The notes under the pieces are model-generated. The model did not search any database. It was not told the origin of the DNA and was given only the letters and a program-made list of their open reading frames with translations. Positions 54,324 to 61,764 of a stretch of DNA of 64,000 nucleotides are shown piece by piece (within the stretch, counting starts at the first letter, position 1; every line of letters starts with the position of its first letter). The DNA comes from Flavipsychrobacter sp. (GTDB lineage: Bacteria > Bacteroidota > Bacteroidia > Chitinophagales > Chitinophagaceae). The stretch covers positions 60,419-124,418 of the forward strand of contig JAFIGV010000025.1 of assembly GCA_017849575.1 (NCBI GenBank), given 5' to 3'. Both the position numbers and the translations under genes were made by a program.

Positions 54324-56012
54324 TTACAGCGTTTTCAAGGCTGCTCGCTTTGCCCGTTGCTTTGCTAAAAACGTTTCGAATTCAGCGAGCGTAAAACTGC
54401 TCAAATTGAATTCCGCCGTAAGTCCACCTTTTTGTGCGTTCATGACGCCGTAGTACACGTCCCTGAAACCCTGAACCGAGTGTGCATCCGGATCGACCGA
54501 CAGAAGTACGCCCTTGCTCATGGCATATTCTATCCAGTGCCAGTCCATATCCAGTCGTTTGGGATGGGCATTGATTTCGATCACTACATTGTGCTCGGCA
54601 CAAGCGTCAATGATGCGCTGATGATCTACGGGATATCCCTGCCGCGACAGTAAAAGTCTGCCGGTAGGATGACCAAGGATGGTGGTAAACGGATTGGCAA
54701 TGGCGGACAGCAGCCGGCTCATGGCTTTATCGAGCGGCATTTTGAGGTTGCTGTGTACGGATGCGATCACAAGGTCGAAGGTGTTGAGTATCTGTGCCGG
54801 ATAGTCGAGGCTCCCGTCTCCCAAAATATCTGACTCAATGCTTTTGAAAATCTTAAACGGCGCCAGTTGTTCATTAAGCGCAGCAATTTCTATGTGTTGC
54901 GCGGCAATCCTGTCCGGTTTGAGCCCCTGTGCATAAGTAGCGGTCTGTGAGTGATCGCTGATCACCAGATATTCGAAACCCTGATCTCGGGCGGCGGCGG
55001 CCATTTTCTCCAGTGTATCGTTGCCGTCACTCCAGGTAGAATGACTGTGGATGATGCCCCGGATGTCGGAAGGCCGTATGAGCGTTGGCAAGTTGTTGGC
55101 GGCAGCCCGGTCTAATGTCGCCGCTGTTTCGCGCAAAGCCGGCGGAATAACGGACAAATTGTTAGCGGAAAAAATTTCCTCTTCGGAAACAGGCTGTGGG
55201 GGGAATGAATATTTCTGAAGGAAGGCTTCCATAAACTCCGGACTTCCGGTGGTCAGAAAAAGCCGCTTGAAAAAATCTGAGGGTTCGCCGGTAAAAAATC
55301 GAATAGCCGGCTGCTGCGGCAACCGTACCACCAGGATGTTTTCAGGCAGTGTTTCGCATTCGGTATCCGGCAAGGCAGAAAAGTTATCAACAATCAGTTG
55401 CCGGTCAGCATCCGTTACATAATCTATAAACTCTATTATCTCATCCTGCCGACGTACTGCTCCGGTCAGTTCAAAACGGAAGCCGGCATAGCTTTCTCTT
55501 AATTTTTGGCAAAACGCATTGGCAAACCCATGAACTTCTGCCCACAAGTGAAGTCCCTGATTGCTGTGATAAAACTGAATGGACTCCAGCACCGCAGCCT
55601 GTGTCTTTTGACCAAAACCCTTAAATGAAGCTAACCGGTTTTCGTTACAGGCATATTCCAGTTCACCCAAACTTTCTATACCCATTTGCTTCCATATCCC
55701 GGCAATTTTCTTAGGGCCTAAGCCCTTTATGCTCAGCATTTCCAAAACGCCGGGCGGTGTAGCCGCCATTATTTTTTCAAGCTGATCCAACTTTCCCGTC
55801 GCCTGTATCTCCCGGATCTTCTTTCCCGTGCTTTCGCCAATACCCTTCTGGGCAAAAAGCATGGCATCGTCCATCTCCTCTATTTCCTGAGGCAGGTTTT
55901 CGATATTGTAAGCAGCAATAGCGTAAGATTTCGACTTGAAAGGATTTTCGCTGTGTATATCCATCAGCTTTGCCAGCAGCGTAAAATGATCGGCGATTTC
56001 ATAGTTGGTCAT
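54324..56012 (-). CDS. PolX-like protein: HhH plus PHP phosphoesterase with degenerate polymerase palm
   Basis: 562 aa with the layout of bacterial DNA polymerase X: an 8-kDa-like N-terminal domain, two helix-hairpin-helix motifs (FAQKGIGESTGKKI, 53-66; LSIKGLGPKKIAGI, 93-106), a nucleotidyltransferase region and a C-terminal PHP domain. The PHP metal site looks intact: HSHSTWSDG (322-330), ISDHS (351-355), VHSNL (420), GHPTG and DPDAH (507-511). In the palm, GAVRR (184-188) is followed by EFID where active PolX has a GD-x-D Asp pair, and the third Asp (VDLR-type) is replaced near 237 (AIRFF). It is likely a nuclease or phosphoesterase without polymerase activity. cmk lies 15 bp upstream. Confidence 0.82.
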   Translation of the reverse strand: MTNYEIADHFTLLAKLMDIHSENPFKSKSYAIAAYNIENLPQEIEEMDDAMLFAQKGIGESTGKKIREIQATGKLDQLEKIMAATPPGVLEMLSIKGLGPKKIAGIWKQMGIESLGELEYACNENRLASFKGFGQKTQAAVLESIQFYHSNQGLHLWAEVHGFANAFCQKLRESYAGFRFELTGAVRRQDEIIEFIDYVTDADRQLIVDNFSALPDTECETLPENILVVRLPQQPAIRFFTGEPSDFFKRLFLTTGSPEFMEAFLQKYSFPPQPVSEEEIFSANNLSVIPPALRETAATLDRAAANNLPTLIRPSDIRGIIHSHSTWSDGNDTLEKMAAAARDQGFEYLVISDHSQTATYAQGLKPDRIAAQHIEIAALNEQLAPFKIFKSIESDILGDGSLDYPAQILNTFDLVIASVHSNLKMPLDKAMSRLLSAIANPFTTILGHPTGRLLLSRQGYPVDHQRIIDACAEHNVVIEINAHPKRLDMDWHWIEYAMSKGVLLSVDPDAHSVQGFRDVYYGVMNAQKGGLTAEFNLSSFTLAEFETFLAKQRAKRAALKTL

Positions 56013-56027
56013 GGGCGGCTGTATTCT

Positions 56028-56741
56028 TTACGACAATTTATTGAGCAGGGGTTGTTGTTTTGCTACCCTCTCGTGCACCCAGGCCAACACCTTTTCGAGC
56101 TGCTCCTCACGGCTCAGTCCGCTGTTATCGAGTATCAGGGCATCTGCTGCCTGCCTCAACGGACTTTCTTCTCTGTTGCTATCGATATAATCGCGCATGG
56201 CCAGGTTATGCTGCACATCTTCCAGCGTCCCTTCCTGACCGCTTTCGCAAAGCTCTTCAAATCTACGCTTTACCCGGATTTCGAGATCGGCGGTCATGAA
56301 TATCTTCAGCTCAGCATCCGGAAACACTACGGTGCCAATGTCGCGGCCATCCATCACGATGCCGCGTTTTTTCCCCATTTGCTGCTGTTGGGCCACAGCA
56401 AACTTGCGCACCTCACGTATAGCTGCCACCTCACTCACCTTTTCAGCAACGATAAGATCCCGAATGAAGCGTTCTACATTTTCATCATTGAGAAATATTT
56501 CGGACTTCGACCGACTGGCATTATACTCAAAATGCAGATGAATGCTGCCGAGTGCCGAGTCTACCTGAGCAGGGTTGGAAAGATCAACACCGTTGCGCAG
56601 AAAGTAGAGCGTAACGGCCCGGTACATAGCGCCACTGTCAATGTAATTGTACCCCAGTTGCGCCGCAAGCTGCCGTGCAAGCGTGCTCTTACCGCAGGAT
56701 GAATAACCATCAATGGCTATAATAATTTTCGGTGCTGCCAT
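56028..56741 (-). CDS. cmk: Cytidylate kinase
   Basis: 237 aa enzyme phosphorylating CMP and dCMP with ATP. P-loop GYSSCGKST (12-20), then YIDSGAMYRAVTLYFLR, RGIVMDGRDIGTVVFPDA and the lid RRFEEL are typical. The start is ATG 56741 (MAAPKIIIAID); an upstream in-frame ATG adds 19 residues without homology. Upstream the minus strand has GAAATTTG, one mismatch from a -7 box, four to five nt before the ATG. Followed after 15 bp by the PolX-like gene, so both are likely co-transcribed. Confidence 0.94.
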   Translation of the reverse strand: MAAPKIIIAIDGYSSCGKSTLARQLAAQLGYNYIDSGAMYRAVTLYFLRNGVDLSNPAQVDSALGSIHLHFEYNASRSKSEIFLNDENVERFIRDLIVAEKVSEVAAIREVRKFAVAQQQQMGKKRGIVMDGRDIGTVVFPDAELKIFMTADLEIRVKRRFEELCESGQEGTLEDVQHNLAMRDYIDSNREESPLRQAADALILDNSGLSREEQLEKVLAWVHERVAKQQPLLNKLS

Positions 56742-56849
56742 AGCGCAAATTTCAGCTTTAAAGTTTATAAAACGAGCAGTGCGGGCACGCTTTCGCACGA
56801 GGACAAACGCCTACATGTCCGGGGGCACAAATTTGTTGTTTGAAGAAAC

Positions 56850-57173
56850 ATGAGAAAAGAACCTTTCGACAAAAATGAGGAGCCTACCCGGGATGAAGAA
56901 AACCTGGGCAACAAAAGCTTTGCAGGAGCCACTACCACCGATCGTGAAAAACAACGCCTGGAGACGGTTGAAGCTAATGGCCTGGCCCAGGATGAGCAAA
57001 CATCCCGCAATCATCCGTCTGTGGATGAAAAATCATGGAACGAAGAAGTTGACCAGGGAGCGGTGCGCAGTGCGGCCTTTTCACCCATAGAAAAAGATAG
57101 CAGCGCCCAGGGACAAGGCCAGGACAAGGATCAAAAAGAAGTCCCTTTATCTCCCCCACAAAAAAACGATTAG
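56850..57173 (+). CDS. Small hydrophilic, probably disordered protein
   Basis: 107 aa with almost no hydrophobic core, rich in Glu, Asp, Gln, Asn, Lys and Ser (RKEPFDKNEEPTRDEENLG at the start, KDSSAQGQGQDKDQKE near the end). No signal peptide. The composition resembles stress-induced hydrophilins. I recognise no family. The 64-codon gene downstream starts 1 bp after its stop and has similar composition, and a KGG-type stress protein follows, so a stress role is plausible but inferred only from context. Confidence 0.55.
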   Translation: MRKEPFDKNEEPTRDEENLGNKSFAGATTTDREKQRLETVEANGLAQDEQTSRNHPSVDEKSWNEEVDQGAVRSAAFSPIEKDSSAQGQGQDKDQKEVPLSPPQKND

Positions 57174-57174
57174 A

Positions 57175-57369
57175 ATGGACAGCGAAAACAAAATGCAACA
57201 AAACGATGGCGCCCAGCAGGGGAATGTGCACACAGAAAGTGATGCCGGAGAAAACAAAATGGGCAAGCAGGGCAGCACACTTTCTGAGGATACCGCCGAA
57301 CCAACAAATGAAAGCGGAGCCGAGACCGAAAAGCAGACCCGGGACAATGACACGCTGGGAAACCCCTGA
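57175..57369 (+). CDS. Small hydrophilic, probably disordered protein
   Basis: 64 aa, start ATG directly after the TAG of the preceding gene. Glu/Asn/Gly/Thr-rich, including two NKM tripeptides (ENKMQQ, ENKMGKQG), no hydrophobic segment and no Cys. It looks like a shorter companion of the upstream 107-aa protein, probably from the same transcript. No recognised domain. Confidence 0.5.
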   Translation: MDSENKMQQNDGAQQGNVHTESDAGENKMGKQGSTLSEDTAEPTNESGAETEKQTRDNDTLGNP

Positions 57370-57481
57370 TGCATAGGGCCGGACCTGAGGCTATCGCAAA
57401 GAAAGATTTGTCGGGAACTACAGTCTGCATTGGGGTTGTGGCACGGGATTATTGACGGAAAATACCATAAAGCAAATCACT

Positions 57482-57775
57482 ATGAACGAAAGAAACGAAC
57501 CCCAAACGGAACAACGAAACCCGGGACGCAGCTCCAAAAGAGGATTTGCCTCAATGGACCCCGCCCGGCAGCGCGAAATAGCAAGCAAGGGAGGCCGAGC
57601 CGCGCACAAGCAAGGCGTAGCCCACCAATGGACACAGGAAGAGGCGCGTGTAGCCGGCAGAAAAGGTGGCGAAACCGTGAGCCGAAATAAAGAGCATATG
57701 TCTGAAATTGGCCGAAGGGGCGGAGAAGCATCACATGCCCCCAAACGAGAATCGACCGACCCACAGGAAAGCTGA
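57482..57775 (+). CDS. KGG-repeat general stress protein (Con-10-like)
   Basis: 97 aa from ATG 57482; an upstream in-frame TTG adds 10 residues. Contains the stress-induced KGG pattern three times: FASMDPARQREIASKGG, WTQEEARVAGRKGG and MSEIGRRGG. Similar short proteins (GsiB, YciG, Con-10) are strongly induced by stress or starvation and are very hydrophilic. Location supports co-occurrence with other hydrophilic small proteins. Confidence 0.82.
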   Translation: MNERNEPQTEQRNPGRSSKRGFASMDPARQREIASKGGRAAHKQGVAHQWTQEEARVAGRKGGETVSRNKEHMSEIGRRGGEASHAPKRESTDPQES

Positions 57776-57852
57776 AGAAGAAAGAGCAGATAGCTGAGTT
57801 GAAGGTATCTGCTCATTTCCGCATGCTCTAAAAATATTTACCAATCAAACGG

Positions 57853-58167
57853 TTGTACTTGGGCAAAATATATTTGTCTCTCTCCCTACTTCTAGCCACT
57901 ATATTTGCTATCCGTTCTCATAAAAAAGTAACCCCAATCGTGACGGCCAGCGATTTTCACAAAACACTCAGAGACTTCACACTTTCTCACCCGAAAGAAA
58001 ATGCGCAGTGGCAAATATCTGCTGCCGCCCGTCAGTTTCATATATCTGAGCAGGACCTGCAAGTGCATCTTCAAACCCTCACTACCCTTGGGCTTGTGAG
58101 GTATCATAATGAAGAGCAGACAACATTTTCACTGACAGAGTCCGGCAAGCTGGCAAATCTGCCGTAG
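57853..58167 (+). CDS. Small winged-helix-like protein, start uncertain
   Basis: Up to 104 aa from a TTG at 57853. The N-terminal ~22 residues are hydrophobic (IYLSLSLLLATIFAI) and could be a membrane anchor, but two TATATTTG matches to the -7 consensus (57869-57876 and 57900-57907) lie inside that segment. A GTG at 57940 would then start a 75-aa soluble protein. The rest has a winged-helix pattern (WQISAAARQFHISEQDLQVHL, then LVRYHNEEQTTFSLTESG), as in MarR-like DNA-binding domains. Function unknown. Confidence 0.5.
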   Translation: MYLGKIYLSLSLLLATIFAIRSHKKVTPIVTASDFHKTLRDFTLSHPKENAQWQISAAARQFHISEQDLQVHLQTLTTLGLVRYHNEEQTTFSLTESGKLANLP

Positions 58168-58326
58168 CGCTCCGCTTTCATTTTTTTGCCTGTTTCTTAA
58201 GTGCTGGTTAACCGATTGCAAAACCAGCGTTAACCCCTTTTGTTTTCTTGCCAGGTCCTCGTTGCGGGGCAATCTTTGCCTTATCAAACGAAAACAAAAA
58301 AGCAAAAAACATTTCAAAAGCGGGTC

Positions 58327-58887
58327 ATGAAAAAGATTATCATTTTCTCAGCACTTCTTCTTACCATAGCAACATTTGCCCACGCTCAGGTAAATAGCAA
58401 CAATGCCTCAAGCACCGCACAACAAACCGTACAACTGCAACTGAGCAATGCGCTCGAAATCACTTTTACCGGCAACAATTCTGCTACGGGTTCTACAGTG
58501 ACATTGCCATTCACCACCGTAGATCATTTTGCCAACGGTGTAGAAAGCAGCGCACAACAACTGAAAGTGCGCACCAATAAAAACTTCAACGTAACCGTAA
58601 AAGCAAACGCTGCAACTTTTAGCGTAACTAACGGTAGCAATACCACCACTTCTACCATGCCTGTCTCTGTGCTCGACGTGAAAGTGTCTGCCAACAATAC
58701 CGGAGGATCCATAGCCGGCAACTATAACAACTATACGGATCTTTCCACCACTGCTGCCAACATCATTACCAATGGTTCGTATGGCGGCAACCAAACATTT
58801 TCTGTGATGTACAAGGCTACACCGGGCTTTGCCTACCCTGCCGGTACCTATTCAATAGATGTAGTGTATACCGCTACCCAACAATAA
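58327..58887 (+). CDS. Small secreted beta-rich protein of unknown function (paralogue of 47792-48370)
   Basis: 186 aa from ATG 58327 (MKKIIIFSALLLTIATFAHAQ), which gives a clean signal peptide; the open frame 29 codons upstream does not. The mature protein shares the block order of its paralogue: STAQQTVQLQLSNALEITF, then FANGVESSAQQLKVRTNKNF, and YKATPGFAYPAGTYSIDVVY near the C-terminus. Ser/Thr/Asn-rich, beta-sandwich-like, no Cys pairs in the mature part. Followed by a strong terminator at 58915. No function assigned. Confidence 0.78.
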   Translation: MKKIIIFSALLLTIATFAHAQVNSNNASSTAQQTVQLQLSNALEITFTGNNSATGSTVTLPFTTVDHFANGVESSAQQLKVRTNKNFNVTVKANAATFSVTNGSNTTTSTMPVSVLDVKVSANNTGGSIAGNYNNYTDLSTTAANIITNGSYGGNQTFSVMYKATPGFAYPAGTYSIDVVYTATQQ

Positions 58888-58914
58888 CCAAGGATCTTCT
58901 TTCTGACTATAACA

Positions 58915-58951
58915 CAAAGGCTCCCGGTCGCGGGGGCCTTTGGCTTTTTTT
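58915..58951 (+). terminator. Rho-independent terminator after the 58327-58887 gene
   Basis: Twelve-bp stem CAAAGGCTCCCG / CGGGGGCCTTTG (58915-58926 and 58931-58942, one G-T pair) with loop GTCG, followed by GCTTTTTTT. It lies 27 bp past the stop. Confidence 0.92.
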
Positions 58952-58961
58952 GGGGATGGGC

Positions 58962-59195
58962 TCAATGCTCCTTATTCCTCTGCTCCACCTCAGGTTTCGT
59001 TTGCCGCGTCCGGAGTTCTTCCTGCAGGCGCAAGGCCTTTTCTCTGGCTTCCGTTTCATTTTCTGCTTCGATGATGGCAGAAAGCTGTTCGCCTGTTGTT
59101 TCTTCGGTAAAATGGTCGCTGACGGTTTCATTATCGCCGGTAGCAACGACCTGCTGCAATTGCTTATTGATGAATTCAACTCTGTACTTTGCCAT
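58962..59195 (-). CDS. Small charged protein of unknown function
   Basis: 77 aa, start ATG 59195 (MAKYRVEFINKQLQQVV). Predicted beta-strand start, then a long charged helix (EAENETEAREKALRLQEELRTRQ). No signal peptide or membrane segment. Lies on the opposite strand to its small-gene neighbours. No recognised family; the regular start and codon pattern make it plausible as a real gene. Confidence 0.5.
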   Translation of the reverse strand: MAKYRVEFINKQLQQVVATGDNETVSDHFTEETTGEQLSAIIEAENETEAREKALRLQEELRTRQTKPEVEQRNKEH

Positions 59196-59293
59196 ACCCG
59201 ATTCTTTAGGATAACTTTTAAAAGAATAGTGCCATTTCCCTTTGCGGCGGCCTGATTTTACAGACGAACTATAGAACCCAAAATTGAACTATT

Positions 59294-59482
59294 ATGTCAC
59301 GCAAGTATTCGAAAGGCGCATCAGAAAAAGTAGAAAAGGTGATGCATGAAATGAAGGAAGGAAAATTGAAAAGCGGCTCGGGTAAAAAAGTAACCGATCC
59401 TAAGCAAGCGGTGGCGATCGGCTTATCGGAAGCGAGAGAAGAAGGTGAAAAAGTGCCCAGGAAAAAATCAGACAGAAAGTAA
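59294..59482 (+). CDS. Small basic DUF6496-like protein
   Basis: 62 aa, Lys/Glu-rich. The pattern KYSKGASEKVEKVMHEMKEG, KLKSGSGKKVTDPKQA and AIGLSEAREEGEKVP matches the short family now called DUF6496, found in many soil and environmental bacteria, function unknown. Its basic character and position near KGG and hydrophilic stress proteins hint at a nucleic-acid-associated or stress role, which is inference. Confidence 0.75.
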   Translation: MSRKYSKGASEKVEKVMHEMKEGKLKSGSGKKVTDPKQAVAIGLSEAREEGEKVPRKKSDRK

Positions 59483-59492
59483 TAACAAAGAA

Positions 59493-59520
59493 GAAAAGGC
59501 TACCACGCGGCAGCCTTTTC
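59493..59520. terminator. Hairpin between the DUF6496-like gene and the transaldolase gene
   Basis: Perfect 9-bp stem GAAAAGGCT / AGCCTTTTC (59493-59501 and 59512-59520) with a 10-nt loop. It sits between convergent genes. U-rich tails on both sides are short (TCTTATGATT; CTTCTTTGTTATT on the minus strand), so it could serve both. Confidence 0.65.
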
Positions 59521-59546
59521 TCTTATGATTTACTCAAGGGATGTTT

Positions 59547-60560
59547 CTATAGTGACTCAAGATCCTGAATATCGAGCATACCGATCGGTTTGCCATTTTC
59601 GAGGATCAGCAATGTATCCACGTTAGTCTTCTTAAAAATTCCGTGGGCTTCGTTGAGCAGTGCGTTGGCATCAATGCTGATGGGCGCCTTGTACTCCATA
59701 TCGCCCATCTTTTTACCCAAGATGTGCTCGCCTTCGCTTTGGAGCAAACGGCGGATATCGCCATCGGTGAAAACACCTTTCAGATTGCCCTCGCTATCCA
59801 CCACCGTTACTGCGCCAAAACCAAATTCGGTCATTTTTACAATAGCGTCTTTCAGGTTCATATCTGCCTGCACTAAGGGGTTCACTGCGTTTGCAGCTTC
59901 TTTCACCCGCACAGTCATAAGCCTTGTATCCTGAAGGAATTGCTCCGTACCTACTGTTGTAAAATTATTTTCGGTAAGTCCTTTCAATACTTTGAGCGGC
60001 ACTGTGATGGTATGAACACCGATGTTGATCGCATTGCGAACATGCTCTGCGTGGCGTACAGATGAGAACATGATCTTGGTGTTGTAACCATATTGATAAA
60101 CGGCGTTTACACATTGTTCTACAAGCGTCAGTGCATCATGCCCCTGATCTTGCAGGCGACCTACCAGCGGACAAACATAGGTGGCACCTGCATGCATAGC
60201 CATGTATGCCTGTTGCAGTGTATAAACCAAATGCACATTGACGAGCAACCCTTCTTTGCGGAGCAAATAGCAAGCTCTTGTACCTTCCAGAGAAACCGGA
60301 ATCTTAAAAACGGTACGTGCAGGATCAAGACCAAGGTCAAGCTGGCGTTTTGCTTCCTTTACCACCTCTTCGGCAGTATTGCCCAAAGCTTCGATCTGAA
60401 GCACAGGCACCATTTTCGACAGCTTCACTATGGTTCCGTCAATGTCAGTAATTCCTTCACGCTGCATAAAGGTTGGCGTGGTGGTAAGCCCATTGAGAAA
60501 GCCCAGTTTAAAACCCTCTTCAATCTCCTTAAGATTGGCAGAATCGAGATATAATTCCAT
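59547..60560 (-). CDS. FSA-type transaldolase fused to a KdsD-like CBS domain pair
   Basis: 337 aa. Residues ~1-220 are a fructose-6-phosphate-aldolase/transaldolase barrel: MELYLDSANL, GLTTTPTF, Schiff-base Lys86 in VFKIP (Lys85 in E. coli FSA), LLVNVHLVYTLQQA and VCPLVGRLQDQG. Residues ~228-337 are two CBS domains. The first (MTEFGFGAVTVVD, GVFTDGDIRRLL, 263-273) closely follows the C-terminal CBS of arabinose-5-phosphate isomerases KdsD/GutQ/KpsF. CBS pairs sense ligands, so the sugar enzyme is probably allosterically controlled. kdsA, whose substrate is arabinose 5-phosphate, is 1.2 kb away. The substrate is not proven. Confidence 0.85.
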   Translation of the reverse strand: MELYLDSANLKEIEEGFKLGFLNGLTTTPTFMQREGITDIDGTIVKLSKMVPVLQIEALGNTAEEVVKEAKRQLDLGLDPARTVFKIPVSLEGTRACYLLRKEGLLVNVHLVYTLQQAYMAMHAGATYVCPLVGRLQDQGHDALTLVEQCVNAVYQYGYNTKIMFSSVRHAEHVRNAINIGVHTITVPLKVLKGLTENNFTTVGTEQFLQDTRLMTVRVKEAANAVNPLVQADMNLKDAIVKMTEFGFGAVTVVDSEGNLKGVFTDGDIRRLLQSEGEHILGKKMGDMEYKAPISIDANALLNEAHGIFKKTNVDTLLILENGKPIGMLDIQDLESL

Positions 60561-60585
60561 ATAATGTTTTGAGTAAAAACGTTGT

Positions 60586-60621
60586 CAAAAGTAGAAAGTA
60601 GAAAGTAGAAAGACAAAAGTA
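60586..60621 (-). promoter_or_regulatory. Promoter of the transaldolase-CBS gene with 7-bp-repeat spacer
   Basis: On the minus strand a TTTG (forward 60614-60617), 20 nt and TACTTTTG (60586-60593) match the full Bacteroidota -33 TTTG / -7 TAnnTTTG pattern at normal spacing. The 20-nt spacer is built of GAAAGTA-type heptads (two perfect copies at 60594-60600 and 60601-60607, plus imperfect ones). A second TACTTTTG overlaps the -33 element. Confidence 0.6.
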
Positions 60622-60851
60622 GCCGCAACATGATAAACAAAGCACAAAACAAGAAGGATTAAAATCACACAATTTGATGATAATAAACCTGCTACAGCCT
60701 ATCATAACGCAATACCTTAAATAATCTTTCGCCGCCGCCAGTTGTTGCCAGGTCTTAAACGACATACAAAACCGAGGACTAATTGAATAGCAACCTACAG
60801 AAGTGGAAACGAAAGGATCGCGGGCGGCGGAACAAGTAAAAATTTTCGAAA

Positions 60852-61757
60852 ATGGTCAAAACAGAAAAACAGGGATTTTTCAGTCTTCTGAGAATTGCAG
60901 CTCCTTATCTGGCACTAACCACTTTATACACCATCATCATACTTGCGGTAGAAGAGCATTTTGGCGACCATATCTATAAAATTCCAGGTCAGGTAGTTTC
61001 CGTCTTTGGACTTGCCGTCGCCTTTTTCTTAGGCTTCAGAATGAACTCCGCCTACGACCGATGGTGGGAAGCAAGGAAAATCTTTGGAGAACTCACCAAT
61101 ACCTCCCGAAGTTTTGTGGTGAAGGTGGTTGCCTATTTCAACAATCCGAAAAACGTTAGTAGCACTGATGAACGAGGCATACAGCGCGGTGTAGAACTCA
61201 TACGCCTTTGCAAGTTGTACATCAAGCAATTAAAAAATGAAATGCACAACAACTTCCACCCCGGCTTCGACGCAGAAAATCTGGACTTACTAAAAGCCCA
61301 TGCGGTAAATACCGATCAAAAAATCTCCAACGAAATACTGATAGCCATGACGATAAGCATAGAACATAGTTTTTCGCAAAATGCCCCATTTGAAAAGTCG
61401 GATCTCATGCAGCATATCAACCGATTTTACGACGTGCAGGGCAAAGCAGAGCGAATAAAAAACACTGCCTTTTTGAAGATATATTCAGCGTTTACCAAAA
61501 TCGTTGTTGGATTTTATGTCCTGCTCATTCCGTTCCTCATTGGTGACATTGATCTGGGTGGTGAGGACAGCGGATTCGAATTTCTGTCTATCCCGATTAT
61601 GGCAGTATTAAGTACCGCATTTCTCACCATCAACAGACTGGCAAATCTCTATGCCGAACCCTTTTCCGATAACAGAACGTCTGTGAACATTGACAAGATC
61701 ATTGAAACGATAGAAGCAGACTGCGATGTGGCGATAAAAAAGTGTCCTTCACTTTAG
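60852..61757 (+). CDS. Bestrophin-family membrane channel protein
   Basis: 301 aa. Hydrophobic helices near residues 15-35 and 45-62, the conserved AFFLGFRMNSAYDRWWEARKIFGEL segment of bacterial bestrophins/UPF0187, a long cytoplasmic helical part, and C-terminal helices (VGFYVLLIPFLIGD; MAVLSTAFLTINRLANLYAEPF). A bacterial homologue (Klebsiella) is a pentameric sodium channel, and eukaryotic ones are chloride channels; ion selectivity here is unknown. Between two minus-strand sugar-metabolism genes; no operon partner. Confidence 0.87.
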   Translation: MVKTEKQGFFSLLRIAAPYLALTTLYTIIILAVEEHFGDHIYKIPGQVVSVFGLAVAFFLGFRMNSAYDRWWEARKIFGELTNTSRSFVVKVVAYFNNPKNVSSTDERGIQRGVELIRLCKLYIKQLKNEMHNNFHPGFDAENLDLLKAHAVNTDQKISNEILIAMTISIEHSFSQNAPFEKSDLMQHINRFYDVQGKAERIKNTAFLKIYSAFTKIVVGFYVLLIPFLIGDIDLGGEDSGFEFLSIPIMAVLSTAFLTINRLANLYAEPFSDNRTSVNIDKIIETIEADCDVAIKKCPSL

Positions 61758-61764
61758 CACGCCT

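Noticed and set aside
54324..56012. Frameshift or truncation as the reason for the missing polymerase residues
   Set aside because: The frame is intact with normal length and the replaced positions lie in otherwise well-formed sequence.
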